Positions 36,231 to 45,485 of a DNA stretch of 64,000 bases are shown here, in pieces. The stretch is from Parahaliea mediterranea (lineage in GTDB: Bacteria; Pseudomonadota; Gammaproteobacteria; Pseudomonadales; Halieaceae), in contig NZ_QEWO01000003.1 in the NCBI RefSeq assembly GCF_003402235.1, positions 62,001-126,000 of the forward strand, given 5' to 3'. Position 1 is the stretch's first letter, and each line of letters begins with the position of its first letter. The translations under genes and the position numbers were made by a program. The notes under the pieces were generated by a model. That model had not been told where the DNA came from and did no database searches. It saw only the letters and a program-made list of their open reading frames with translations.

Positions 36231-37336
36231 CAGATAATCTCCAGTTCGGCGCGCAGGGAGCCGGCTGCCTTCAACGCTTCCAGAATGGACATGAGATCCG
36301 CCGGGGTCGCGCCCAGGGCGTTCAGGGCATCCACCACTTCCAGCAGGTTGGCGCCCTCCACGGTGCGTAGGGTGCCGGACTGCTGTTCCAGGCGAATATC
36401 GCTGTCGGGCACCACCACGGTTTCACCGCCACTGAAGGGCGCCGGCTGGCTCACGCCGTAGTTGGTGTCGATCACTACCGACAGGTTGCCGTGGGCCACC
36501 GCGGCCGGGCGCAGGGTCACACGCCCGTTCAGCACCACCGCACCGCTGCGCGAATTGAGCACCACCTTGGCGGCGCTCTGCGTGGGGTTCACTTCCAGGT
36601 GTTCGATGCTGGCCATAAAGCCCACCCGCTGGCTCGGGTCCTGGGGGCCGCGCAGGCGAATGGCGCGCCCGTCCAGCGCTGTTGCAGTACCCGGGCCAAA
36701 ACTTAAGTTGATGGCCTGCACCACGCGCTGGGCAGTGCCAAAGTCCGCCTCGCGCAGGCGCAACTCCAGGCTGCCACCCTCGCCGCTGAAGGTGGAGACC
36801 ACCTCGCGCTCTACCGTGGCCCCGGCGCTGATGCGCCCGGAGGATTGCTGGTTCACCTGCACGCTGCTGCCACCGGCCTCGGCGCCGGCGCCGCCCACCA
36901 GCAGGTTGCCCTGGGCCATGGCGTAGGTGGCACCATCGGCGCCCTTCAGCGGTGTCATCAGCAAAGTGCCGCCGCGCAGGCTGCGGGCGTTGCCAATGGA
37001 CGACACCACCACATCCAGCTGCTGGCCGGGGCGGGCGAAGGCTGGCAACTGCGCGGTCACCATCACCGCGGCGATGTTGCGCAGCTGCATGTTGGTGCCG
37101 GCAGGCACGTTGATGCCCAGCTGCGACAGCATGTTGGCCAGGCTCTGGGTGGTAAAGGGCGTCTGCATGGTCTGGTCGCCACTGCCATCCAGCCCCACCA
37201 CCAGGCCGTAGCCCACCAGGGCGTTTTCCCGCACGCCGGCAAAATCCGCCAGTTCGCGTAGCTGTTCGGCCTGCGCCGGCAGGCAAAAAAAGCACAGCAG
37301 GCACAGGGCAAGGCCCAGTCTGGCCAGTGTTTTCAC
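36230..37336 (-). CDS. flgI: Flagellar P-ring protein FlgI
   Basis: Periplasmic ring around the rod. The 368 residues have a signal peptide (about 1-23) and '[20 protein letters not shown]' and '[19 protein letters not shown]', the family signature. The start is GTG 37336 with GGAGG 6 bases upstream. Confidence 0.96.
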   Translation of the reverse strand: MKTLARLGLALCLLCFFCLPAQAEQLRELADFAGVRENALVGYGLVVGLDGSGDQTMQTPFTTQSLANMLSQLGINVPAGTNMQLRNIAAVMVTAQLPAFARPGQQLDVVVSSIGNARSLRGGTLLMTPLKGADGATYAMAQGNLLVGGAGAEAGGSSVQVNQQSSGRISAGATVEREVVSTFSGEGGSLELRLREADFGTAQRVVQAINLSFGPGTATALDGRAIRLRGPQDPSQRVGFMASIEHLEVNPTQSAAKVVLNSRSGAVVLNGRVTLRPAAVAHGNLSVVIDTNYGVSQPAPFSGGETVVVPDSDIRLEQQSGTLRTVEGANLLEVVDALNALGATPADLMSILEALKAAGSLRAELEII

Positions 37337-37351
37337 AGTTATCCTCCGTAC

Positions 37352-38026
37352 CTACAGCGGCGCAATGTTCAGGAAGAAGCGCTGCAGCCAACCCATGCTC
37401 TGCGCCTCGTTGATGTAGCCGTCGCCGTAGTACTCAATGCGCGCCTCGGCCACCTGGGTGGACGACACGGTATTGGCGCTGGTGACCGTGTAGGGGTCGA
37501 CAATGCCCGAGAAGCGAATGAACTCGGTGCCCTGGTTGATGGCAATCTGCTTTTCGCCGCGCACCACCAGGTTGCCGTTGCCCATCACGTCCACCACCAT
37601 CACCGTCAGGGTGCCGGTGAAGGTGTTGTTGGCCCGGGAGCCGCCACCGCCGTTGAATTCGTTATCGCCGGACAGGTCGAAGCCGTAGTCCAGCAGATCC
37701 TCCAGCCCCTTGGGCACGCCCTCGGGGGCAAAGCTGGTCACGCCGTTGCGGTTGGCATTGCTCTGGGCGTTCTTGCTGGCGCTCACTTCCTCGTCCAGCA
37801 CAATGGTGATCACATCGCCGGTCATGCGCGGGCGCCGGTCTTCGAACAGGGGGCGGTAGCCCGCATGCGCCTGGAAAATGGCCCCGTCGCCGCTGGCCTG
37901 TGGCGCCTGTGGCACCGTAATGGGGGTTGCCTCGGGCACCACGGATGAGCGCGGCAACTGGGCGCAGCCTTGCAGCAGGGCCAGCAGCAAGGCCGGCGCC
38001 AGGGCCAGGGTTCGCATCGGGCTCAT
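37352..38026 (-). CDS. flgH: Flagellar L-ring lipoprotein FlgH
   Basis: Outer-membrane ring lipoprotein. The 224 residues have a lipobox (LLQGC, Cys about 21), 'EDRRPRMTGDVITIVLDEEV' and the C-terminal β region 'DGYINEAQSMGWLQRFFLNI'. ATG 38026, 12 bases after flgG. Confidence 0.96.
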   Translation of the reverse strand: MSPMRTLALAPALLLALLQGCAQLPRSSVVPEATPITVPQAPQASGDGAIFQAHAGYRPLFEDRRPRMTGDVITIVLDEEVSASKNAQSNANRNGVTSFAPEGVPKGLEDLLDYGFDLSGDNEFNGGGGSRANNTFTGTLTVMVVDVMGNGNLVVRGEKQIAINQGTEFIRFSGIVDPYTVTSANTVSSTQVAEARIEYYGDGYINEAQSMGWLQRFFLNIAPL

Positions 38027-38038
38027 GGCCGCCCCGCC

Positions 38039-38821
38039 CTAGAGCTGGGCCAGGCGCGCCAGCATCTCGTCTGAGGTCTGTACGGCCTTGCTGTTGAGTT
38101 CGTAGGCGCGCTGGGTCTGGATCATGTTGACCATCTCCTCCACCACGTTCACGTTCGAGGTTTCCACATAGGACTGGTACAGCACACCGGCCCCGTTCAG
38201 GCCCGGCAGGCTCTCGGTGCGCAGGCCCGAGGACTCGGTCTCCAGGTAGAGGTTCTCGCCCACGCTTTCCAGGCCAGTCGGGTTGACAAAAGTGGAGATG
38301 GTGAGCTGGCCCACTTGGTTGTTCAGCGCCGAGCCTGGCTCGGTCACCGACACAATACCGTCGCGCCCGATGGTGATGGACAGGGCGTTCTCGGGAATGA
38401 TGATCACCGGCTCCAGCGGGTAGCCGCTGGAGGTCACCATCTGGCCGTTCTGGTCCAGCTGGAAGCTGCCGTCGCGGGTGTAGGCGGTGGTGCCATCGGG
38501 CATCATCACCTGGAAGAAGCCCCGGCCGTTGATGGCCAGGTCCCGCGAGTTGCCGGTGTTTTCCAGGTTGCCCTGGCTGTGCAGGCGCTCGGTGGCAACC
38601 GGGCGCACCCCGGTGCCCACCTGCATGCCGGACGGCAGGGTGTTCTGCACATCGTTCTGGGCGCCGGGCTGGCGCAGGTTCTGGTACAGCAGGTCCTCAA
38701 ACACGGCGCGGGATTTTTTAAAGCCGTTGGTGCTGACGTTGGCCAGGTTGTTGGCTATCACATCCAGCTTTACCTGCTGCGATTCCAGGCCGGTCTTGGA
38801 TGTCCACAGGGACTTGATCAC
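38039..38821 (-). CDS. flgG: Distal rod protein FlgG
   Basis: 260-residue distal rod subunit: '[20 protein letters not shown]' near the N-terminus and '[20 protein letters not shown]' at the C-terminus. The start is GTG 38821 with GGAGG 9 bases upstream. Confidence 0.96.
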   Translation of the reverse strand: MIKSLWTSKTGLESQQVKLDVIANNLANVSTNGFKKSRAVFEDLLYQNLRQPGAQNDVQNTLPSGMQVGTGVRPVATERLHSQGNLENTGNSRDLAINGRGFFQVMMPDGTTAYTRDGSFQLDQNGQMVTSSGYPLEPVIIIPENALSITIGRDGIVSVTEPGSALNNQVGQLTISTFVNPTGLESVGENLYLETESSGLRTESLPGLNGAGVLYQSYVETSNVNVVEEMVNMIQTQRAYELNSKAVQTSDEMLARLAQL

Positions 38822-38854
38822 GCTCGTTTTCCTCCGGTTGGTGTGCCAGGTTCA

Positions 38855-39613
38855 TCAGCCCTGCAGGGACAGCAGGCTGTTGGCCCGCTGGGCATTGTTG
38901 TTGGCATCGTCAATCACTTTCATTTGCAGCTCGAAACGGCGGGCGTTGTCGAGCAGGGAGACCATGGCCTCCACCGCGCTCACGTTGCTGCCCTCCAGTG
39001 CGCCGGACACCAGACGCGCTGCTTCGTCGCGCGGCAGGTTGGCCACGGTGCCGTCGGGCGCGCTTGGGGGCCGGAACAGGCCGTCCTCGCCGCGCTGCAA
39101 TGCCCCCGGGGCCGCGGTGGCCAGCTTCAGGCGTCCCACCTCGACAATGGCGTCCGGCGTTTCGCCCGGGCCAATGGCGCTCACGGTGCCATCGGCACCC
39201 ATCGACAGGCGCGAATCCAGCGGCACAACCATTGGGCCGCCCTCGCCAATCACCGGCAGCCCGCCGCTGGTCAGCACGCCGTTGGCGCTGATCTGCAGGT
39301 CGCCGCGGCGGGTGTAGGCCTCGCCCCCCGCCGCGTCCTGCACCGCCAGCCAGGCATCGCCCTTCAGGGCCACATCCATATCGCGGCCGGTGGCGTTCAC
39401 CGGCCCGGCGCTGAAGTCGGTGCCGGGCGTGGTGGCCATCACCGCGGTGCGGGTGCCGTGCAAGGCATCGCCCTGCACGGGCACGGCGCGCATGGCCTGC
39501 AGCTGGGCGCGAAAGCCCGAGGTGCTGGTGTTGGCCAGGTTGTTGCTGACCACGGCCTGGGCATCCAGGCTCTGCTTGGCGCCACCCATGGCGGTGTAGA
39601 GAATGCGATCCAT
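38855..39613 (-). CDS. flgF: Proximal rod protein FlgF
   Basis: 252-residue rod protein starting 'MDRILYTAMGGAKQSLDAQA' with 'VVSNNLANTSTSGFRAQ', ending 'VSLLDNARRFELQMKVID'. ATG 39613, 11 bases after flgE. Confidence 0.96.
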   Translation of the reverse strand: MDRILYTAMGGAKQSLDAQAVVSNNLANTSTSGFRAQLQAMRAVPVQGDALHGTRTAVMATTPGTDFSAGPVNATGRDMDVALKGDAWLAVQDAAGGEAYTRRGDLQISANGVLTSGGLPVIGEGGPMVVPLDSRLSMGADGTVSAIGPGETPDAIVEVGRLKLATAAPGALQRGEDGLFRPPSAPDGTVANLPRDEAARLVSGALEGSNVSAVEAMVSLLDNARRFELQMKVIDDANNNAQRANSLLSLQG

Positions 39614-39624
39614 CAGCGCGGGCC

Positions 39625-40806
39625 CTAGCGCAGGTTCACGGCGTTCTGCAGCACTTCGTCCTGCACTTTGATGGTCTGGGTGTTCGCCTGGTAGTTGCGC
39701 TGGGCGATGATCAGATCCACCAGTTCCTGGGTCAGGTCCACGTTGGAGGATTCCAGCGCGCCGGCTTCGATATCACCGAACACACCGGTGCCCGCCAGCC
39801 CCAGCAGCTCCTGGCCGGACGCGCCGGTGGCCGCCCAGGCGTTGTCGCCCACCGCCTTCAGCCCTTCCGGGTTGCGGAAGTTGGCCAGGGCAATAGTGCC
39901 CAGCACCTGGGTCTGCTCGTTTGAGTAGGTGCCCACCAGGTTGCCACCCTCGTCGATGGAAATGCCCACCAGGCTGCCGGCGGCGTAGCCGTCCTGGGTC
40001 AGGGTGTTGAGGGCAAAGTCACCGCCGAACTGGGTGGTGCCGGTAAAGTCCAGGTCGAAGTTCAGGTCGTCGGCGCCATTGGCCAGGGTGAAGTTGTAGT
40101 TGGACGCCATGCCGGCGGTGAGGGTGCCGTTGCCGTCAAACTCCAGGGTCTGGGGGCCTGTGGGGGCCTGGCCGTCCAGTCCGACAAACACCTGCCACTG
40201 GTTGGGGTTGGCGCCGTCTTTGACGAAATACATGGTCATGGAATGCTGCACGCCAAGGGAGTCGTACACGGTGCCGGTGTTGGCGTAGGAGTAGGTGTCG
40301 CCGTCCTGGTAATCAAACAGGGCGGTATCCAGCCCCTCGGCGGTGGCGTCCAGGTTCAGCGAGCTGTCCACGCCCAGGGTGGCCACTGCCGGCAGGCCAC
40401 CGGCGGGAATGTTCAGCGCCACCGGCTGGCCACCGGTACCCTGGCCCGCCGGGTAGCCCATGAGCCGGGCGCCGGTGGCGTTTTCCAGAAAGCCGTCCTT
40501 GGTCAGCGAAAGCTGGCCGTTGCGCGAGTAAACGGTTTCGTCGTTCTGGGTAAGGCGGAAGAAGCCGTTGCCGCTGATGGCAAGGTCGAGGTTGCGGTTG
40601 GTGGTCTCGATGTTGCCGTTGCTGAAATCCTGCAGGATGCCCGCCACCCGGGTGCCAAGGCCGGCGCCGGCGCCGGCGTACACGTCGGCAAACTGCACGC
40701 TGCCGCCCTTGAAGCCGACGGTCTGCGAGTTGGCGATATTGTTGCCCACCACATCGAGGTTGGTGGCGGCGGCGTTAAGGCCGCTCAGTGCCTGGGAAAA
40801 GCCCAT
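39625..40806 (-). CDS. flgE: Flagellar hook protein FlgE
   Basis: 393-residue hook subunit. It begins 'MGFSQALSGLNAAATNLDVV', with 'GNNIANSQTVGFKGG', and ends 'ELVDLIIAQRNYQANTQTIK', the D0 helices; the middle is β-rich. ATG 40806. Confidence 0.97.
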   Translation of the reverse strand: MGFSQALSGLNAAATNLDVVGNNIANSQTVGFKGGSVQFADVYAGAGAGLGTRVAGILQDFSNGNIETTNRNLDLAISGNGFFRLTQNDETVYSRNGQLSLTKDGFLENATGARLMGYPAGQGTGGQPVALNIPAGGLPAVATLGVDSSLNLDATAEGLDTALFDYQDGDTYSYANTGTVYDSLGVQHSMTMYFVKDGANPNQWQVFVGLDGQAPTGPQTLEFDGNGTLTAGMASNYNFTLANGADDLNFDLDFTGTTQFGGDFALNTLTQDGYAAGSLVGISIDEGGNLVGTYSNEQTQVLGTIALANFRNPEGLKAVGDNAWAATGASGQELLGLAGTGVFGDIEAGALESSNVDLTQELVDLIIAQRNYQANTQTIKVQDEVLQNAVNLR

Positions 40807-40889
40807 GGTCCATCTCCTTGTCGAAAAAGTGCTTGTGAAAAGCGTCGAATAACGGGTTGTTGAAAACGCGCCAGGTGCCGGTGACCGCC

Positions 40890-41555
40890 CTACAGAATCT
40901 GGCGAATGTCATCGAGGGTGACTGGGTCCGATACGCCGCCAAGGTCCAGCAGCGGGCCGTCTTCACCGGGGCTGATGCCCGACACCAGCGCGTAATTGAG
41001 CACGCTCGCCGATACCGCGCTGCCCTCCTGGCTGGCGCTGACCACCACCCGGTAACTGCCGGGTGGCGCCAGGCTGCCATCGGTGAGGCGGCCGTCCCAT
41101 TGCAGGGTTTGCATGCCAGCCGACATGGCAACCGGCGGATACTGGCGAATGGTTTCGCCACTGGCGCTGGCAATGCTGATGCTCACCTCGTCGGCGGCGC
41201 TGGCCAGCTCCACGCCAATCGGCGTGGACACACCCTCTTCGCCCACCAGTATGCGCTCGCCCGGCACCAGCACGCCCTTGCCGATCAGGCTGGCGGCCTG
41301 CAGGGTCTGCCCGGCGTCAATCTGCTGGTTGATGGTGGCCAGGGTGTCGTTCAGTTCCGAAATGCCGCTGACGGTGTTGATCTGGGCCAGCTGCGAGGTC
41401 ATCTCGGCGTTTTCCATCGGGTTGGTCGGGTCCTGGTTCTGCAACTGGGTCACCAGCAGGGTCATAAAGCTGTCCTGCAGGTCGGCCCCGGTTTGCGTGG
41501 CTGCCGGCTGCTTGCCGTTCAGTGCGGTGAGGGTGCTGGCGTCAATGGTGGTCAT
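40890..41555 (-). CDS. flgD: Flagellar hook capping protein FlgD
   Basis: Scaffold for hook assembly, later discarded. The 221 residues have 'DSFMTLLVTQLQNQDPTNPM', the FlgD signature, and C-terminal FlgD-like domains. ATG overlaps the flgC stop by one base. Confidence 0.96.
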   Translation of the reverse strand: MTTIDASTLTALNGKQPAATQTGADLQDSFMTLLVTQLQNQDPTNPMENAEMTSQLAQINTVSGISELNDTLATINQQIDAGQTLQAASLIGKGVLVPGERILVGEEGVSTPIGVELASAADEVSISIASASGETIRQYPPVAMSAGMQTLQWDGRLTDGSLAPPGSYRVVVSASQEGSAVSASVLNYALVSGISPGEDGPLLDLGGVSDPVTLDDIRQIL

Positions 41556-41956
41556 CAGCTCTCTCCGAGAGTCAGGGTTTTCAGCAGCAGCTGCTTGCTG
41601 GTGTTCATTACTTCCACGTTGGCCTGGTAAGAGCGCGAGGCAGAGATCATGTTGACCATTTCATGGGTGGGGTCCACGTTGGGCATGGCCACATAGCCCT
41701 CGGCATCCGCCAGCGGGTGGCCGGGGCGGTATTCCATGCGCAACGGCGCCGGGTCATCCACCACCGCCGACACCCGCACGCCGGCGGCGCCCTGGGGGCC
41801 TTCGCTTTCAAACATCACCTGCTTGGCGCGGTAGGGCTCGCCGTCCGGCCCGGCCACGCTGTCGGCGTTGGCCAGGTTGCTGGCAGAGACATTCATGCGC
41901 TGGCTTTGGGCGGCCAGGGCTGATCCTGAAATTTCAAAGATATTGAACATCGACAC
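41555..41956 (-). CDS. flgC: Proximal rod protein FlgC
   Basis: 133-residue rod protein. It reads [20 protein letters not shown] and ends '[20 protein letters not shown]'. GTG 41956 fits the family start MS(L/M)FNIF; an ATG two codons later is possible. Confidence 0.96.
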   Translation of the reverse strand: MSMFNIFEISGSALAAQSQRMNVSASNLANADSVAGPDGEPYRAKQVMFESEGPQGAAGVRVSAVVDDPAPLRMEYRPGHPLADAEGYVAMPNVDPTHEMVNMISASRSYQANVEVMNTSKQLLLKTLTLGES

Positions 41957-41958
41957 GG

Positions 41959-42363
41959 TCAGGACTCACTCTGCATGGCGGCCTTCAAGCCCTGGATGCG
42001 CGCATTGGCCAGGGTAAGGGCGCTCTGGTAGCGCACGCTGTTGTCGGCAAACTGGGTGCGCTCGCGGTTCATGTCGACGGTGTTGCCATCCAGGCTCGGT
42101 TGGTCGGGCACGCGGTACAGCAGGTCGCGCCCGGCGCTGCCGGTGGTGCCGCCAGCCATGTGGCCGGCGTGGGTGGTGCTAAGGCGCAACGGGCCCGCGC
42201 TGGCGCTGGCGCGGGACAGCGCCGCGGCAAAATCAAAATCCCGCGCTTTGTAGTTGGGCGTATCGGCATTGGCAATGTTCGCCGCCAGCACCTGTTGGCG
42301 CTGGTGACGCAAGCCAAGGGCCTGCTGGTAGAAGTCCAGCGAGGCGGACAGCTTGTCTATCAT
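41959..42363 (-). CDS. flgB: Proximal rod protein FlgB
   Basis: 134-residue rod protein and first gene of flgBCDEFGHIJKL. It has '[20 protein letters not shown]' and C-terminal '[20 protein letters not shown]'. It is divergent from flgA with a possible FlhDC box between. Confidence 0.96.
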   Translation of the reverse strand: MIDKLSASLDFYQQALGLRHQRQQVLAANIANADTPNYKARDFDFAAALSRASASAGPLRLSTTHAGHMAGGTTGSAGRDLLYRVPDQPSLDGNTVDMNRERTQFADNSVRYQSALTLANARIQGLKAAMQSES

Positions 42364-42428
42364 GGTTCGGCTCCGCGTTGGCAGTGTCGCTCACCATCAA
42401 GAATACGCAGGCCGCCAGCGGGCCAAAG

Positions 42429-42463
42429 TGGCAAACAGGCTACTTTTTCAGGGCTATTTCCAA
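42429..42463. promoter_or_regulatory. Candidate FlhD4C2 box between flgB and flgA
   Basis: TGGCAAACAGGC, 11 bases, GGCTATTTCCAA. The right half reads TTGGAAATAGCC on the other strand, a good FlhDC half-site; the left matches 8 of 12. In enterics one FlhDC box here serves both flgA and flgB. Confidence 0.55.
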
Positions 42464-42591
42464 AATTGTTTGTGGCGCTACTGCCTTACACTGCTTTATG
42501 TCGACGCACTAGGCCTGTATCGCAGACGCGGCCCACAACCTGCCGGAGCACAAGCACAACCGTGAACAGACATCGCCACTACCGGGCACGG

Positions 42592-43287
42592 ATGCCGGGC
42601 AAAACACTGGCGCGAATGCTGGCCCTCGCCCTGCCTCTCGTTCTACCTCTCGCCCCGGCCCTCGCCGGCACCCCCGCCGGCGCCAGCGACCTGCGCGCAC
42701 TGGCGCAGCAGTATCTGCAGGCGCAAACCCGCGGCCTGGGTGAGCGGGTCACCGTGGAGGTTGAGCCCCCCCGCGCCCATTTTGGCGACTGCGCAAACCC
42801 AAAGCCCTTTCTGCCGGGCAACGGCGCGCGGCGCTGGGGCAAGGTGAGCGTCGGCCTGCGCTGCGCCGGCGGCGGCGTGCGCTACCTGCAGGCCCGGGTC
42901 AACGTGCAGGTGCGCTACTGGGAAAGTGCGCACGATGTGCCCCGTGGCGCCCCCGTCACCGTGGCCCACCTCAAGGCCCGGCAGGGCGATCTCGGCAAGC
43001 TGCCGCGCAATGTCGTGCGCGATCTCGCCGCCCTCGAAGGCAGCGTGGCCCGCCGGCCGCTGCCCGCCGGCACCGTGCTGCAGCACTCCCTCATCACCCG
43101 CCCCGCCCTGGTGGAGCGCCAGCAGTGGGTGACCGTGGCCACCGGCGGAGCCGGCTTTCAGATTGCACGCCGCGCCCGCGCCCTGGACAGCGGCGGGCGC
43201 GGGGATGCCATCCGGGTGCGCCTTCAGAGCCGCGAAATTCTCAACGCCGAGGTGACCGGGCCCGGCGAGGCACGGCTCGCGCCCTGA
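42592..43287 (+). CDS. flgA: Flagellar P-ring assembly chaperone FlgA
   Basis: Periplasmic chaperone for FlgI. About 231 residues with a signal peptide (ALALPLVLPLAPALA, cleavage near residue 24) and a C-terminal SAF-type domain ('RGAPVTVAHLKARQGDLGKL', 'LPAGTVLQHSLITRPALVER'). ATG 42592 is chosen, but a GTG 30 bases upstream is equally possible; neither has a good ribosome binding site. First gene of flgAMN, divergent from flgB. Confidence 0.92.
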   Translation: MPGKTLARMLALALPLVLPLAPALAGTPAGASDLRALAQQYLQAQTRGLGERVTVEVEPPRAHFGDCANPKPFLPGNGARRWGKVSVGLRCAGGGVRYLQARVNVQVRYWESAHDVPRGAPVTVAHLKARQGDLGKLPRNVVRDLAALEGSVARRPLPAGTVLQHSLITRPALVERQQWVTVATGGAGFQIARRARALDSGGRGDAIRVRLQSREILNAEVTGPGEARLAP

Positions 43288-43311
43288 GCCAACTTTTATT
43301 TACCGGCACCC

Positions 43312-43338
43312 TAAAGATCTGCCCGGGCCGGCCGATAA
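43312..43338 (+). promoter_or_regulatory. Sigma-28 promoter for flgMN
   Basis: TAAA (43312-43315), 15 bases, GCCGATAA (43331-43338): a perfect match to the core consensus. It lies 33 bases upstream of the flgM start. In enterics flgM also has its own class 3 promoter. Confidence 0.9.
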
Positions 43339-43371
43339 CCCAGCAAAGGAGAACCCCAGGAGCATGGAATC

Positions 43372-43659
43372 TTGAAAATCAACGGCTATACCGCGCCCCA
43401 GCAGGCCAACCAGAACAGCGCCAGCCGTGGCGCGGGGCGCACTGAAACCACCGCCAGTGCCGCCGGTGAAAGCGCCGGACAGTCCAGCGTCAGCCACCTC
43501 AGCAGCCCCGCCGCGGCCAGCGGCCAGGACATCGACCTGGCCAGAGTGGCGGAGATTCGCCAGGCCATTGCCGACGGCAAGCTGGCCATTGATACCCAAC
43601 GCATCGCCGACGGGCTGATCGACAGCGTGCGCGAACTGCTGGATGGCGAAACCCCCTGA
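43372..43659 (+). CDS. flgM: Anti-sigma-28 factor FlgM
   Basis: Holds sigma-28 (FliA) inactive until exported through the finished hook-basal body. The 95 residues have a disordered, Ser/Ala/Gln-rich N-terminus and the conserved FliA-binding C-terminus ('VAEIRQAIADGKLAIDTQRI', 'ADGLIDSVRELLDG'). The start is TTG 43372 with AGGAG about 9 bases upstream. A three-codon ATG-GAA-TCT-TGA frame (43364-43375) ends across this start. No other start gives a FlgM-like protein. Confidence 0.9.
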   Translation: MKINGYTAPQQANQNSASRGAGRTETTASAAGESAGQSSVSHLSSPAAASGQDIDLARVAEIRQAIADGKLAIDTQRIADGLIDSVRELLDGETP

Positions 43660-43674
43660 CACGGCGAGGCAGTG

Positions 43675-44124
43675 ATGAGTCTTGAGCCACACCTGCAGGC
43701 CCAGCGCCTGCAACTGGAACAGCTGGTTGCGCTGCTGCACAGCGAACAGAGCCTGCTGACCCAGAGCCAGGTTGACGGCGCCGCCCTGGACGAGGTGGCC
43801 GCCGACAAGCAGCGGCAGCTGGTTTCGCTGGACAGTTTTGAGGCGAGGCGCCGTGGCGCGCAGGCCAGGCTGGGTTACGCCCCCGGCCGTGAAGGTGCCC
43901 GCGCCGCCGCCGATGATGCCGGCTGCCTGCCCCTGTGGCAGAGCATCGACCAACTGGCCAGCGAGGCCAGGCAGCTCAACCAGACCAACGGCGAGCTGAT
44001 CCAGCTGCGCCTGGAGAACAACCAGCGCCTGCTGAACGCACTGCGGGAATCCGCCGGCAATAGCCTGTACGGGCCCGATGGGCAGGCTCACCGCCGGCCG
44101 GCGCGGGTGGACTCCCGCGCATGA
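43675..44124 (+). CDS. flgN: Flagellar export chaperone FlgN
   Basis: Chaperone for FlgK and FlgL. The 149 residues are helical, with 'QRLQLEQLVALLHSEQSLL' and 'LNQTNGELIQLRLENNQRLL', the FlgN pattern. ATG 43675 has GAGG 5 bases upstream; a GTG one codon earlier is too close. It follows flgM as in enterics. Confidence 0.88.
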   Translation: MSLEPHLQAQRLQLEQLVALLHSEQSLLTQSQVDGAALDEVAADKQRQLVSLDSFEARRRGAQARLGYAPGREGARAAADDAGCLPLWQSIDQLASEARQLNQTNGELIQLRLENNQRLLNALRESAGNSLYGPDGQAHRRPARVDSRA

Positions 44125-44170
44125 GATGCAGCCAACCCGACGCCACCGCGATCGACTGACAAGGATAACC

Positions 44171-45418
44171 ATGCTCAACGCGCCCCTTCTTGGTGAAGAA
44201 AATCCCCTGGACGCACTGCTGGCCTGCCAGCCGGTGCTTTCGCGCAATCAGGATGTTGTCGCCTTCGACCTGCTGCTCGATCACGCCACCCCCGGGGCCA
44301 CGCTGAATGTGCAGGACATCCAGACCGCGGTGCCGTTGGTGCTGGAATCCTACGCGCGTATTTTCCAGCACGGCCGCTTCCTGTCGGTGCCGAGCTTCGT
44401 CAAGCTGAGCCCGGCCATGCTGTTTGATGAGCAGCTGCCCGCCCTGCCGCGCAAACAGCTCATCCTGGAGGTGGTGGCCGACCGCCAGCCGATAACGCCC
44501 GCGCTGGTGCGGCGCCTGGGTCAACTGGCCGCCGAGGGCCACCACCTGGCCCTGGGGGGGTACCAGCCGGATCGGCCCGACCTGGGCGACTTGCTTGCCA
44601 CCGTGCACGTTGTGCGCATCGACACCGCCACGCTTGCCGGCGATGCGCTGGCGCACACCGTCGACGCCCTGCGCCAGCGCGGGGTCGACCTGCTGGCCGA
44701 CGGCGTGGCCGATGCCGCCCAGTTCCGCCACTGCGTCGACCTGGGCTTCAACTGGTTCCAGGGCAGCTTCCTCAGCGCGCCGACACCGGTCAAAGGCAAG
44801 AAAATCAGCGGCAACAAGCTCCTGCTGCTGGAAATGCTGGCCAAGCTGCAAGACCCGGACGCCACCGCCGCCAGCTTGGAAGCGCTGGCCATTCGCGATG
44901 CCAACCTGACCTTTCGCATCCTGCGCATCGTCAACTCTGCCGCCCAGGGTATTCGCCGGGAGGTCGACACCCTGTCCCAGGCCATCACCATCCTCGGCAC
45001 CGAAGAGATCAAGCGCTGGGTGAATTTATTCCTGGTGGAATCTGAACCCGGCAAGCCCGAGGCACTCACCCGCAACATGCTGGTGCGCGCGCGCATGTGT
45101 GAAATCCTGGCGGAGCTGGACAGCCAGCCAATGCCGGTTCACCACTTTATTGTGGGCCTGCTGTCGCAGCTGGATGTGCTGATGGATATCGAGATGAGCG
45201 AACTGCTACAGCAACTGCCCCTACGGCAGGAAACCAAGCAGGCGCTGCTGTCCCGCGAAGGCCCCCTCGGCGATACCCTGGCCGATGTGGAGCACTACGA
45301 GCGCGGCCGCTTCGAGCTGCTGTCGCAGCGCTTCGACCCCGCCTTCTACGAAGTCGCCTATCGCCACGCCTGCGCCTGGGCCCGCCAGACCCAGGCGGAA
45401 CTGGGCGACCCGGCCTGA
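44171..45418 (+). CDS. Degenerate EAL plus HDOD domain protein (YuxH type)
   Basis: 415 residues: an N-terminal EAL-like domain in which the EAL signature is FDLLLD and other metal ligands are absent, so it is unlikely to cleave c-di-GMP, and a C-terminal HDOD domain ('ALAIRDANLTFRILRIVNSA', 'SQAITILGTEEIKRWVNLFL'). This family acts in c-di-GMP-linked motility control in several gammaproteobacteria. ATG 44171 has AAGGA 5 bases upstream. It follows flgN by 46 bases, so probably in the same late transcript. Confidence 0.88.
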   Translation: MLNAPLLGEENPLDALLACQPVLSRNQDVVAFDLLLDHATPGATLNVQDIQTAVPLVLESYARIFQHGRFLSVPSFVKLSPAMLFDEQLPALPRKQLILEVVADRQPITPALVRRLGQLAAEGHHLALGGYQPDRPDLGDLLATVHVVRIDTATLAGDALAHTVDALRQRGVDLLADGVADAAQFRHCVDLGFNWFQGSFLSAPTPVKGKKISGNKLLLLEMLAKLQDPDATAASLEALAIRDANLTFRILRIVNSAAQGIRREVDTLSQAITILGTEEIKRWVNLFLVESEPGKPEALTRNMLVRARMCEILAELDSQPMPVHHFIVGLLSQLDVLMDIEMSELLQQLPLRQETKQALLSREGPLGDTLADVEHYERGRFELLSQRFDPAFYEVAYRHACAWARQTQAELGDPA

Positions 45419-45485
45419 GCCCGGCGCGGTTCGAACCCTGATGTACAGGCGTTCGCCCCGCGCCACCAGCAGTTGACCCACAACC

